The notes under the pieces were generated by a model. That model did not search any database. It was not told the DNA's origin and saw nothing but the letters and a program-made list of their open reading frames with translations. Source: Parerythrobacter_A sp963761775 (GTDB taxonomy: Bacteria; Pseudomonadota; Alphaproteobacteria; Sphingomonadales; Sphingomonadaceae). Taken from it: DNA of 64,000 bases. Where the stretch lies: positions 1 through 64,000 of the forward strand of contig CAVXIF010000003.1 in the NCBI GenBank assembly GCA_963761775.1. The letters run 5' to 3'. The translations under genes and the position numbers were made by a program. This document shows positions 54,990 to 64,000 of the stretch, one piece after another; the first letter of the stretch is position 1; each line of letters starts with the position of its first letter.

Positions 54990-56496
54990 GCGCGCTGACG
55001 AAGCCGTGCCTTTGGCGCTTGTCTCGGAAGGGGCACATGGCACCGTTATCGATGCAGTAAACGCCGCCGCGCGAGAGGTTGGCACGAAGCCGGAGCAAAG
55101 GCTGACCGATGCCCGCGCGATTTATCCGCCGCTGGAAGTGCATCCTTCCGACCAGGCGGGCGATGCTGCTTGTGTCGAACGCCTGACCCGCTGGGCACAT
55201 CGCTGGAGCCCGTGGACCGGCGTCGATGCATGGGGAAACGGGCGCGATGGTTTATACCTCGACACCACGGGCGCGGCGCATTGTTTCGGCGGGGAAGCGG
55301 CAATGCTGGCCGATATGCGCGCGCGCTATGCTGCGGTGGGCCTGGCCAGCCGCACCGCCATCGCGCCGACCATCGGCGGGGCGTGGGCGTTGGCGCGTTT
55401 TGCCGATGACGGGACAATCGTCGACGAAGCCGGATTGCGGGCCGCGCTTGCTCCGCTCCCTGTCGAGGCATTGCGGATTGATGCCGACACCGCGCTGCTG
55501 CTGCGCCGGGTGGGCTTGAAAACCATTGGCGCGCTCGCCGACGTTCCCACGCTGGCGCTGGCCCGCAGGTTCCGTTCGCTCGGTCTCGCCAAACGCTTCG
55601 CCAGCCGCAGGACAGATGCGCCTGCCAACCCGCTTCATCGGCTGCAACAGGCGTTCGGCCAGATTGCGGAACCGGTTGCTCCCTTGGCCGAGCGCACGCT
55701 GTATCGCGCCCGTTCACAGGTGATGGAACCCATTCGCCACACTGCTTTGCTGGATGCGGTGCTGGCCGATCTGGCACGCGATTTGTGCGAGCAGCTTTTT
55801 GCCGGCCAACAGGGGCTTCGTGCCGCACAGTTCGATGCGTTCCGCGTAGATGGCGCAATGCAATCGCTTCACGCGCGCACCGCCGCACCTGTGCGCGCGC
55901 CCGATCATGTCGCAAGGCTGTTCACAGAAGGCCTGGCAACACTGGATGCAGGCTTCGGGTTCGACGCCTTTGCGCTCACCGCACCGTATCACGACGATAT
56001 GGCAGCGCATCAGGCGGGGCTGGACGAAGAACCGATCGAAGGCATTGCCCTGCCGGAGCTGATCGACCGCCTTTGCGCACGTATCGGCGCGGGTCAGGTG
56101 AGGCGTCCCGTGCCCTATGCCAGCCACATGCCGGAGCGTTCGATAGGATGGCGTTCGGCATTGCAGGGGGAACTGGCACTTGCCGGAGCCGCTCCTGCCA
56201 TGGAGCGGCCCATACGCCTGTTCGACCGGCCCGAACCGGTCACGGTAATTTACGCCACACCCGAAGGTCCGCCGCGTCGCTTCCGCTGGCGGCGATGTCT
56301 GCACGATGTGGTGAAGGTGGAAGGGCCGGAGCGTATTGCGCCCGAATGGTGGCGTGAACGCTCCAGTGCGCGGCTGCGCGATTATTACAAGGTGGAGGAC
56401 GAGGCCGGGCGGCGCTTCTGGATCTATCGTGGCGGCGTGATCGATGATGGCCGCGGCGGTCCGCCCGAATGGTTCATGCACGGGCTGTTCGCGTAA
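54895..56496 (+). CDS. imuB: ImuB, Y-family polymerase-like mutasome hub
   Basis: 533 residues from ATG 54895. It opens RRIVSTWFPTLAMDRWKR, and Y-family-like palm and little-finger segments follow (VDAWGNGRDGLYLDTTGAAHCFGGEAAMLADM; LLRRVGLKTIGALADVPTLALARRF). The C-terminal part (PPRRFRWRRCLHDVVKVEGPERIAPEWW; RDYYKVEDEAGRRFWIYRGG) is typical of ImuB. The family lacks the catalytic acidic residues of true polymerases and links ImuA, the beta clamp and DnaE2. dnaE2 starts directly after its stop. Confidence 0.92.
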   Translation: MTGLRTGRRIVSTWFPTLAMDRWKRSASKPGERADEAVPLALVSEGAHGTVIDAVNAAAREVGTKPEQRLTDARAIYPPLEVHPSDQAGDAACVERLTRWAHRWSPWTGVDAWGNGRDGLYLDTTGAAHCFGGEAAMLADMRARYAAVGLASRTAIAPTIGGAWALARFADDGTIVDEAGLRAALAPLPVEALRIDADTALLLRRVGLKTIGALADVPTLALARRFRSLGLAKRFASRRTDAPANPLHRLQQAFGQIAEPVAPLAERTLYRARSQVMEPIRHTALLDAVLADLARDLCEQLFAGQQGLRAAQFDAFRVDGAMQSLHARTAAPVRAPDHVARLFTEGLATLDAGFGFDAFALTAPYHDDMAAHQAGLDEEPIEGIALPELIDRLCARIGAGQVRRPVPYASHMPERSIGWRSALQGELALAGAAPAMERPIRLFDRPEPVTVIYATPEGPPRRFRWRRCLHDVVKVEGPERIAPEWWRERSSARLRDYYKVEDEAGRRFWIYRGGVIDDGRGGPPEWFMHGLFA

Positions 56497-59400
56497 ATGC
56501 CCGATCCTTCGCTTACGCCGCCCAAGCCGATCCTCGAACGAACCGATGATTTCGAAGCCAATCGTCCGACGCCTTATGTCGAACTGGGACTGGTAAGCGC
56601 CTTCTCATTCCTGCGAGGGGCATCGCAAGCGCGCGAGATCATCGAAACGGCATTCGACCTTGGCTACCATGCGCTGGGCATCGCGGACTGCAATACGATG
56701 GCGGGTGTCGTGCAGCACCACGCCAACGCCAAAGTGGCAAAGATGCGCCCCGTGATCGGTTGCCGCGTGGAACTGGTCGATGGTCGTGCCTTCCTCGCTT
56801 ATCCCACGGATCGCGCCGCTTATGGCCGCCTCTGCACCTTGCTTTCGCTGGGCAAGATGCAGACGCTGGAGGGCGGATGGCAGGACAAGGGCGAATGTCA
56901 GCTGACGCTCGCCATGCTGGCGGAATACAGCGAGGGCGTGCAGCTGATCGCGCTACCGGATGAGGATGTGGCAGGTTTTGCCCGGGCGCTGCCGGCTATG
57001 GTCGATAGCCTGCCCACGATGCGACATATCGCCGCAGCCTATCTTTACTGCGGCGATGACCGGGCGCGCATTTCACAACTGGATGATCTGGCGCGCACGC
57101 ACGGGCTGTCGATCATGGCCACGAACGATGTTCATTATCACGCGCCTGACCGCCGCCCGCTGCAGGACATCATGGCCTGCATACGGGAAAAGACCACGAT
57201 TGCCGATGCGGGGTATCTGCTGAACCCGAACGCCGAACGCCATCTGAAAGCGCCCGACGAAATGCAGCGCCTGTTCGTCCAGTGGCCACACGCCATAACG
57301 GCAACGCGAGACGTGGCGGATGCCTGTACATTTTCGCTCGACGAATTGCGGTATGAATATCCCGAACTCGGCGTGCCGAAGGGCATGACAGCTGACGAAT
57401 ATCTTGCGAAACTGACATGGGCCGGGGCGCAGGAACGGTATCCGGAAGGCACGCATGCGACCATTCAGGCAACGCTTGAAAAAGAACTCGCGCTCATCGC
57501 CAAGATGGAATTTTCGCCATACTTCCTGACCATCCACGACATCGTGGTTTATGCACGGTCGCAAGGCATCCTGTGCCAGGGCCGCGGGTCGGCTGCCAAC
57601 AGCGCGGTGTGTTACTGCCTCAAGATTACTTCGGTCGACCCGGCACAATGCGAATTGCTGTTCGAGCGGTTTATCTCCGAAGAACGCAAGGAGCCGCCCG
57701 ACATCGACGTCGATTTCGAGCATGAGCGGCGCGAAGAGGTAATCCAGCATATCTACCGGCAATATGGCCGCGACCGGGCCGGTCTGTGCGCCACCGTAAT
57801 CCACTACCGCCCGCGCAGCGCCATCCGCGAAGTCGGCAAGGCTATGGGCCTGTCGGAAGACGTCACCGCATCCATCGCAAAGACGATCTGGGGTAGCTGG
57901 GGCAGTGAAATGGACGGGGAGCGGGTGGAAAAGGAAACGGGTCTGGACCTTACCGACCCTTATCTCAAACGCGCCATCGCCCTAGCCGACCAGATGATAG
58001 GAATGCCGCGCCACCTGTCGCAACATGTCGGCGGCTTTATCCTGACCAAGGGCGCGCTGACCAACACCATTCCCATCGGCAACGGCGCCATGCCGGAACG
58101 CAGTTTCATCGAGTGGGACAAGGACGACATCGAAGAGCTCGGCATCCTGAAAATCGATGTGCTGGCGCTGGGAATGCTGACCTGCATCCGCAAATGCTTC
58201 GACCTTATCGCGGCACATTGCGGCGAGACATACACGCTTGCCAGTGTGGAGCAGGAAGATGCGGCGGTGTATGACATGCTGCAAAAAGGAGACTCGCTGG
58301 GCGTGTTCCAGGTCGAGAGCCGCGCGCAGATGAACATGCTGCCACGCCTTCGCCCCAAGACATTCTACGATCTCGTCATCCAGGTCGCCATCGTGCGTCC
58401 CGGCCCGATCCAGGGTGACATGGTCCACCCTTATCTCAAGCGGCGCAAGGGCAAGGAAGAGGCGGTCTATCCCGAACCTTCGCCTGAACACGGCCCGCCT
58501 GACGAGTTGCGCAATATCCTGTCTCGAACGCTGGGCGTGCCGATCTTTCAGGAACAGGCGATGAAGATCGCGATGGTCGCCGCCCGCTTCAGCCCGGCCG
58601 AAGCCAACCAGCTGCGCAAGGCAATGGCCACTTTCCGCAGCAGGGGCCTGGTATCGGCGCACAAGGACAAGATGGTCGGTCGCATGGTTGCAGCGCGGGT
58701 ATAATGCAGAGTTCGCCGCGCGTTGTTTCAGCCAGATCGAGGGGTTCGGCGAATACGGCTTTCCCGAAAGCCACGCCGCCAGCTTCGCGCATCTCGTTTA
58801 CGTGTCCAGCTGGATCAAGCATTACCATCCGGCGATATTCGCTGCCGGCCTGCTCAATTCGCAGCCGATGGGGTTTTACGCGCCCGCCCAAATCGTCCGG
58901 GACGCTCGTGAACATGGCGTTACGGTGCTGGCCGCCGATGTGAACTACAGCGATTGGGACAACACCGTCGAATGGCAGACGATCAACGGCAAGAAGCAGC
59001 TGATCCTGCGTCTTGGTCTGCGACAGATAAGCGGTCTCGGCGAAGCGGATGCGGCACGACTGCTCGATGCCAGGCAGACCCCGTATTACGATGTCGAAAA
59101 CCTGAGGGAAAGAGCGCGGCTGGGCGCGCGTCCGATCAATCTCCTGGCCGCTGCCGATGCGTTCCGCTCCACCGGGCGTGACCGGCGCACGGCCTTGTGG
59201 GATGCGCGCGCGCTGAAAGCCGTGCCGGACCTGCCACTCTTCGCATTTGCAGAACAACGCGACGAAGGGGAGGATGCGCCCGCTTTGCTGCCCGCAATGC
59301 CGCTGAGCGAACATGTCGTAGCCGATTATCAGACTATGCGCATGTCGCTGAAGGCGCACCCGTTCGAGTTCCTGCGCGCAAGCTACGAACGCGACGGTTT

Positions 59401-59815
59401 CATACCTGCCGCAACGCTGCGCGACCAGACGTTCAACGCGCGCGTGAAAGTCGCCGGGATAGTGCTTATTCGCCAAAAACCGGGGAGCGCCAAAGGGGTG
59501 TGCTTCATCACGCTGGAAGACGAGGGCGGGGTTATCAATCTGGTCATCTGGCCAAAGGTCATGGAACGGTATCGCAGCGTAATCATGACTGCGCGCATGA
59601 TGGAGGTGCATGGACGGATGCAAAAGGACGACGATGTCATCCATGTCGTCGCGGAACAGTTGTTCGACGCCACGCCAAAACTGCTGGCACTGTCCGACGA
59701 TCTGCTGGAAACCAGCGTCGCGCGCGCCGATCATGTCGTCAGCCCGCTACCAAGCAGCCTCAATCGCCATCCGCGAAATGCAACAATCATACCGTCATCG
59801 CGGGATTTTCATTGA
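56497..59815 (+). pseudogene. dnaE2: Error-prone DNA polymerase DnaE2, one frameshift near 58692
   Basis: About 1,105 residues. The PHP domain begins YVELGLVSAFSFLRGASQAREI. The palm carries catalytic aspartates in EPPDIDVDFEHERREEVIQ, then FILTKGALTNTIPIGNGAM, EWDKDDIEELGILKIDVLALGML and DVLQKGDSLGVFQVESRAQM-like text. After the break the frame continues RGYNAEFAARCFSQIEGFGEYGFPESHAASFAHLVY, and an OB-fold domain closes the protein (VKVAGIVLIRQKPGSAKGVCFITLEDEGG). One extra base in ATGGTTGCAGCGCGGG breaks the frame. DnaE2 makes translesion products under LexA control. Adjacent imuAB is intact, so an assembly error is likely. Confidence 0.9.
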
Positions 59816-60089
59816 GCAGCACGTATTTTTAAAAAGCTGTTTGTGCACCCGCCGCCAGAATTCGAACTATTTGGTGCTAGTTCATTCGTCGGAACCACAC
59901 AGGTGCCATTCTTTCGATGGAACGCGGCTACGCCACGGTTTCATCGCATGTAATCTACAAATGCTTGCCGCAACGGTTACCTTCGTATAACAAACTTTAT
60001 GCAACTACCTATAACAAATACTAAAAACCGGAACGCACCGGTCGACTGTTCCGTTTTTGCAATGTCTCCATCACTGCGAAAGGAATTAG
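59816..60089. other. AT-rich spacer before the glycosyltransferase cluster
   Basis: This 274-bp gap has clearly lower GC than its surroundings (for example TATAACAAACTTTATGC around 59987) and no supportable gene. It probably carries the promoter of the downstream cluster. The base composition change fits a junction between core and acquired DNA. Confidence 0.45.
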
Positions 60090-62169
60090 ATGCAGGTTCT
60101 CGCTATAGCTCTGGGTGGATGCGTCCGTGGGATACCGCGATACGGTGTTACCGAGGATACCGGCGGGCATATTACCTACCTGCTTGGTGCGATGCGTGCC
60201 TTGTCCGAACGCGAGGATGTGTCGCGGGCGGAGATTGTCACGCGATTGTTCGATGCCCCTGACCTCGGCGCGATCCATTCCTGCCGAAGCGAGCAGGTGG
60301 CGCCGTGTTTTGTCATCACACGCATCGATAGCGGCAATCGCAGTTACCTCGCCAAAGAACGACTTGCTGCTGACCTTCCGGCTTTCACTTCGGCACTGAT
60401 TGCCGAACTGCGATCCCGAGACCGCCTGCCCGACGTGATCCACGCGCATTTCGCCGATGCCGCGCAGGTTGCTACCGATGTGCGCGAGGCATTGGGCATT
60501 CCGTTTATTTATACCGCCCATTCGCTCGGCATCGACAAACGCCGAACCTCTGCCACGCCTTCGATCGCACTCGAAGCACGCATAGCGCAAGAAGACCGCG
60601 CGATAGATGCAGCGGATCTCACCGTTGGCTCGTCGCGGGACGAATGCGAACGGCAATTGGTCGCTTACCCGTCGGCTGACGAGACGCGGATACACCGTAT
60701 CCGACCGGGTATCGACCAAACCCCTGCATCGCCGGACGACATGAAGCGGGCGGGTGCTTTAATCGCGCCGTTCCTGCGGAATACCGAGAAACCAATTATT
60801 CTGGCCATTGCACGGCCCGTGAGAAAGAAGAACCTTGCCGCTTTGGTCGAGGCTTACGCACATGACGAGAAACTCCGGACGTCCGCCAATTTAGTCATTC
60901 TTCCGGGCCTGCGGCAGTCAGTAGGACATGGCGAAGCCGAACAGGTCGAAGTGCTGCGCGGTCTGGTCGAACTGATCGATCGCCATGATCTGCATGGAAT
61001 GGTCGCGTATCCTCGCCAGCACGATGCATCCCAGGTGCGCGGTTTGTATGCATTGGCGCGGCAATCGAAGGGCGTGTTCGTCAATCCTGCACTTGTCGAG
61101 CCATTCGGGCTGACCATACTCGAAGCGGCCGTGCACGGCCTGCCTGTAGTGGCGACATGTCACGGCGGCCCGAACGACATTATCGATGAACTCAAGCATG
61201 GTGTGCTGGTCGAGCCGACCGACCGGCGTGCAATAGGTGACGCTATCGATACGATGATATCGGACGACACGGCGTGGCATCGGGCCTCTGCAAATGCTCT
61301 CGCCAACATCCGTCGGGTAACATGGGCGCATTATGCGCGAAGCTTTTACAAGGTAGCGGCGGCGCTTGTCAGGCCAGTTGCAACTCCGGTGGTCGCTGTG
61401 AAACAGCACACATTGCTTATCAGCGATATCGATAACACATTGACCGGGTGCCGCGCGTCTGCGGCCCGGTTGACGCATTTCCTGCGCAATCGCGATGATT
61501 TAGCGTTCGGCGTGGCTACCGGTCGGTCTTTGACCGAGGCCCGGCGGATCATGCGTGACTGGGATCTGCCCGAGCCTGCGGTCTGGATTACGTCCGTCGG
61601 CACCGAGATATATTGGCAAAAGCCGGCCGGTCTGATCGATGGACAAGGAGTTCGCTGCCTTGCACGGCAGCGCGTGGAATCATGCGTCCGTAGTGGCGGC
61701 GTTGGGCGGTATCCATGGCTTGAAGCCGCAGGGTTCGGTCGATCAAAGAACGTTCAAGGCGAGCTATATGCTGGATGACATGTCGCAACTAGGCACAGTG
61801 CGAGCAGCGGTAACATCGACAGGCATTCCGGCGCGCGTGGTTTTCAGCCATGGCCAACTGCTCGATGTGCTTCCCGCATCTGCTGGCAAGAGCGCAGCGG
61901 TGTCGCACGTGGCTGCGACATTAAACCTATCGATGGACCGTGTAATCGTGGCAGGCGACAGCGGCAACGATACCGATATGCTGACCGACTGTGCGAATGC
62001 GATTGTCGTCGGCAACTGCGAACCCGAATTGCGCATATTGGGCGAGAGGGGTGTCGCATATCAGGCGCAGGGCAACCATGCGGCCGGCGTATTGGAAGGG
62101 CTTCGCGTGTATTTGCAAGCGTTGGACGAAGGCACTCGCGAGGACGTTTTGCTGGAGCACGCAGCATGA
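60090..62169 (+). pseudogene. Sucrose-phosphate-synthase-like glycosyltransferase with C-terminal HAD phosphatase domain, one frameshift near 61640
   Basis: About 690 residues. The N-terminal GT-B part has EDTGGHITYLLGAMRALSE, DVIHAHFADAAQVATDV, FIYTAHSLGIDKR, AIARPVRKKNLAALVEAY and the GT4 nucleotide-sugar motif EPFGLTILEAAVHGLPVVAT. The C-terminal HAD part starts LLISDIDNTLTGC (D-x-D-x-T) and, past the break, ends VIVAGDSGNDTDML. This is the SPS plus sucrose-6-phosphatase arrangement. It may make sucrose or a related osmolyte, or a glycan precursor. The stop overlaps the next ATG. Confidence 0.82.
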
Positions 62170-63315
62170 GCCGCGCCCGGGGTCCAGTCGGCTACTTCGC
62201 TCACCATCAGGGGCGTGGCCATGCCGAACGGGCAGCGGCCATTTGCAACGAACTGGCCACGCACCGCGATATCGCGATTTTCAGCGCACGAAGCGACATA
62301 TTTCCCGAACTCGCAAACGGGATCGAGGTGATTGAAATACCTTCGCTGTTTGAAGCACCCGAAGGACAGGACGGAAAACAGATCGAAGCCGATCTGCCGG
62401 ACACCATGCATTGCGCACCGCTTGGCTGGACATCGATAAGCGAGGCAATTGCCACGCTGACCAGATGGTTTGCAGAGAACCAGCCTGCGCTTTTCATTAC
62501 CGACGTATCGGCCGAACTGGGGCAATTGGCCCGCATCGCTTCGGTTCCGCATATGGCGGTGCTGCAACATGGCGACCGCAACGATCCGGGCCACATGGCA
62601 TCATATCGCGGTGCTGTCGGACTGCTGGCGCCGTATGCTCCGGAGCTTGAACAGCCGGACCGTCCGAAGCTGGATGCGCGAACGCACGATTTACGCGCCC
62701 GGTGTCGGCATCGATTGTTCGGCCCTGACCGACATTGCGACCGCACGGGCAAAGCTCGGCATTGATCCGGAACTTGATCTGGTTGTGGTTGTCGGCGGTG
62801 GCGGGGGAACCGGATTACCTTCTGCACCACTTACTCTGGGCGCGCGCGCCGAACCGGACAGCCAATGGGTGACGCTGGGAAAAATCCAGACGGAATGGCA
62901 TGAAACGCCGCCGCCGAACCTGCGCCATCTTGGCTGGGTGCAAAATCCGGAACACTGGATTTCCGCTGCAAACCGGCTGGTGTCGAGTTGCGGGAACACG
63001 ACAGTGCATATGATCGCTGCGGCAGCGAAGCCATGGATCGTGGTTCCGGAATGGCGCTATTTCGCGGAACAGCTTCGCAAGGCCGAAGCACTCGATGCCG
63101 CAGGAGCAGCGGCAGTGTCGCGCCATTGGCCGGCCAGTGCGGAGGATTGGAACAAGCTCTGGCACACTGCGAAGGCGATCGAACCAGACAGACAACGTGC
63201 TCTTGTAAAGGACGACGCTGCTAATGTTGCAGCCAGGGAAATCGGTAACGTGATAGAACGTATCTGGCGCGCGCCGCCGGTGGCAACTGCAACCGCTCTG
63301 GCGACAGGGACATGA
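62166..63315 (+). pseudogene. GT-B glycosyltransferase (GT28/MurG-like), one frameshift near 62680
   Basis: About 382 residues. The N-terminal half has VGYFAHHQGRGHAERAAAICNELA, the G-x-G-H loop of GT28-type enzymes, and FITDVSAELGQLARIASVPHMAVLQHGDR. After the break, the C-terminal donor-binding half has LDLVVVVGGGGGTGLP, LRHLGWVQNP and SSCGNTTVHMIAAAAKPWIVVPEWRYFAEQLRKAEAL, the expected G-x-x-T and E/Q acceptor region. Coupled by ATGA overlaps to genes on both sides. The sugar donor is unknown. Confidence 0.8.
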
Positions 63316-64000
63316 GTATTTCGGTATGCACGCTGGCCTATGGCCGCGCGGAACACCTGACCAATCTCGTGCGCGGTCTCGCGCTCAGCTCGCGCGAGCC
63401 TGACGAACTGGTAATCGCGGTCATGCAGGACGAGGCCTACGATTTGCCGGAAACAGCGTTTCCGATACGGCAAGTGATGCTTGGCACCAACGGTATCCCG
63501 CTTGCAGAAGCGCGAAACCGTGCGGCTGGTGCTGCATCCGGAGATTTGCTCATCTTCCTCGATGTGGATTGCATCCCGCATCGCGAACTGGTCGCCGATT
63601 ATGCACAGTGCAGCATGGTGCATGGCGGCGTTTTTATGGGCGAGGTCAGCTATCTGCCGTCCGGCGCCACGGATGATGGCATAGATTACGAGGCCTTCGA
63701 CAGCATCGGCGTGCAACATAGCGAACGCGCTGGCCCACCCGATGGGCCAATTCGAGCGTGCAACGATTATCGGTGTTTCTGGTCGCTCAACTTTGCCCTT
63801 TCCAAGACCGCTTTTGCCAAAACGGGCGGGTTCGACGAGACCTATGTAGGCTATGGTGGCGAAGATACCGATTTCGGGCGCACCATCGCGACGCTCGATT
63901 TGCCGATCTGGTGGGTGCGCGGGGCCAAGGTCTATCACCAGTATCATCCGCATCACATGCCGCCGGTTCACCATCTGGACAGTGTGCTGGCGAACGCGCA
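63312..64000 (+). CDS. Family 2 glycosyltransferase with a GT7-like C-terminal motif (cut by window end)
   Basis: At least 229 residues are visible and the frame is open at the window edge. It begins SISVCTLAYGRAEHLTNLVRGL (GT-A start) and has EARNRAAGAASGDLLIFLDVDCIPHRELV with the D-x-D-type DVDC metal site. Then come KTGGFDETYVGYGGEDTDFGRTI, the G-x-G-G-E-D-x-D acceptor motif of galactosyltransferase-like C-termini, and WWVRGAKVYHQYHPHHMPP. It is coupled to the GT-B gene by ATGA. Soluble, with no membrane segment in the visible part. Confidence 0.88.
   Translation, partial: MSISVCTLAYGRAEHLTNLVRGLALSSREPDELVIAVMQDEAYDLPETAFPIRQVMLGTNGIPLAEARNRAAGAASGDLLIFLDVDCIPHRELVADYAQCSMVHGGVFMGEVSYLPSGATDDGIDYEAFDSIGVQHSERAGPPDGPIRACNDYRCFWSLNFALSKTAFAKTGGFDETYVGYGGEDTDFGRTIATLDLPIWWVRGAKVYHQYHPHHMPPVHHLDSVLANA

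Overview
The window looks like a chromosomal segment of a GC-rich alphaproteobacterium of the order Sphingomonadales, most likely the Erythrobacteraceae/Sphingomonadaceae group. This rests on protein character and gene order, not on a database search: the tyrA-hisC / metX-metW block, a zinc-ribbon gene divergent from ftsEX, degP-hflC-hflK next to mrp, a TonB receptor paired with a GPH symporter, a PEP-CTERM-like protein, and an imuA-imuB-dnaE2 cassette behind an alphaproteobacterial LexA box (GAAC-N7-GAAC).

Region 1 (about 1-17 kb) is an accessory catabolic gene cluster for a substrate I cannot name. A plus-strand run carries an arginine-N-succinyltransferase-like gene, two tandem double-domain SnoaL-like proteins, an unknown gene, an alpha/beta hydrolase, a methionine-synthase-like (MetE/UROD fold) protein and a HpaI-type aldolase. 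It is followed by a GPH-family symporter (minus), a third double SnoaL-like protein, a TonB-dependent receptor, a double cupin (minus), and a coupled run of HpsN-like (histidinol dehydrogenase family) dehydrogenase, SDR and AstD-like aldehyde dehydrogenase. A 16-bp palindromic operator of LacI type (ideal form TTGCATGCGCATGCAA) lies ahead of the transcription units, at five places, so the cluster looks like one regulon. No regulator gene is in view. The block ends next to the 3' end of a tRNA-Leu(GAG). Genes in the first 6.6 kb carry many frameshifts but no obvious in-frame stops, so sequence error at a contig end is at least as likely as gene decay.

Region 2 (17.3-32.8 kb) is housekeeping: tRNA-Leu, zinc-ribbon protein, ftsE-ftsX-ydcF-plsC, tyrA and hisC, metX-metW, the glutathione-dependent formaldehyde genes (fghA, a VOC protein, adhC) with a succinate-semialdehyde-type dehydrogenase, a GST and msrB. 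Several families of dispersed palindromic or low-complexity repeats fill its intergenic spaces.

Region 3 (33-54 kb) is conserved core: PBP1A, DegP, HflC/HflK, Mrp, a Tat-exported molybdopterin oxidase subunit, ferrochelatase, a cytochrome P450, an SDH assembly factor (DUF1674), RsmB, a membrane protein, a secreted SNase, MsrA, a periplasmic methyltransferase-fold protein, a SIMPL lipoprotein, N-carbamoylputrescine amidase, FolK, a PEP-CTERM-like protein, a TPR lipoprotein and tRNA-Lys(UUU).

Region 4 (54.2-64 kb) holds the SOS mutagenesis cassette imuA-imuB-dnaE2, then a translationally coupled glycosyltransferase cluster (sucrose-phosphate-synthase-like with a HAD domain, a GT-B enzyme, and a GT2 enzyme cut by the window end). 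Single frame breaks recur in tyrA, metW, fghA, msrA, dnaE2, the sps-like gene and the GT-B gene. This points to residual indel errors across the whole assembly.
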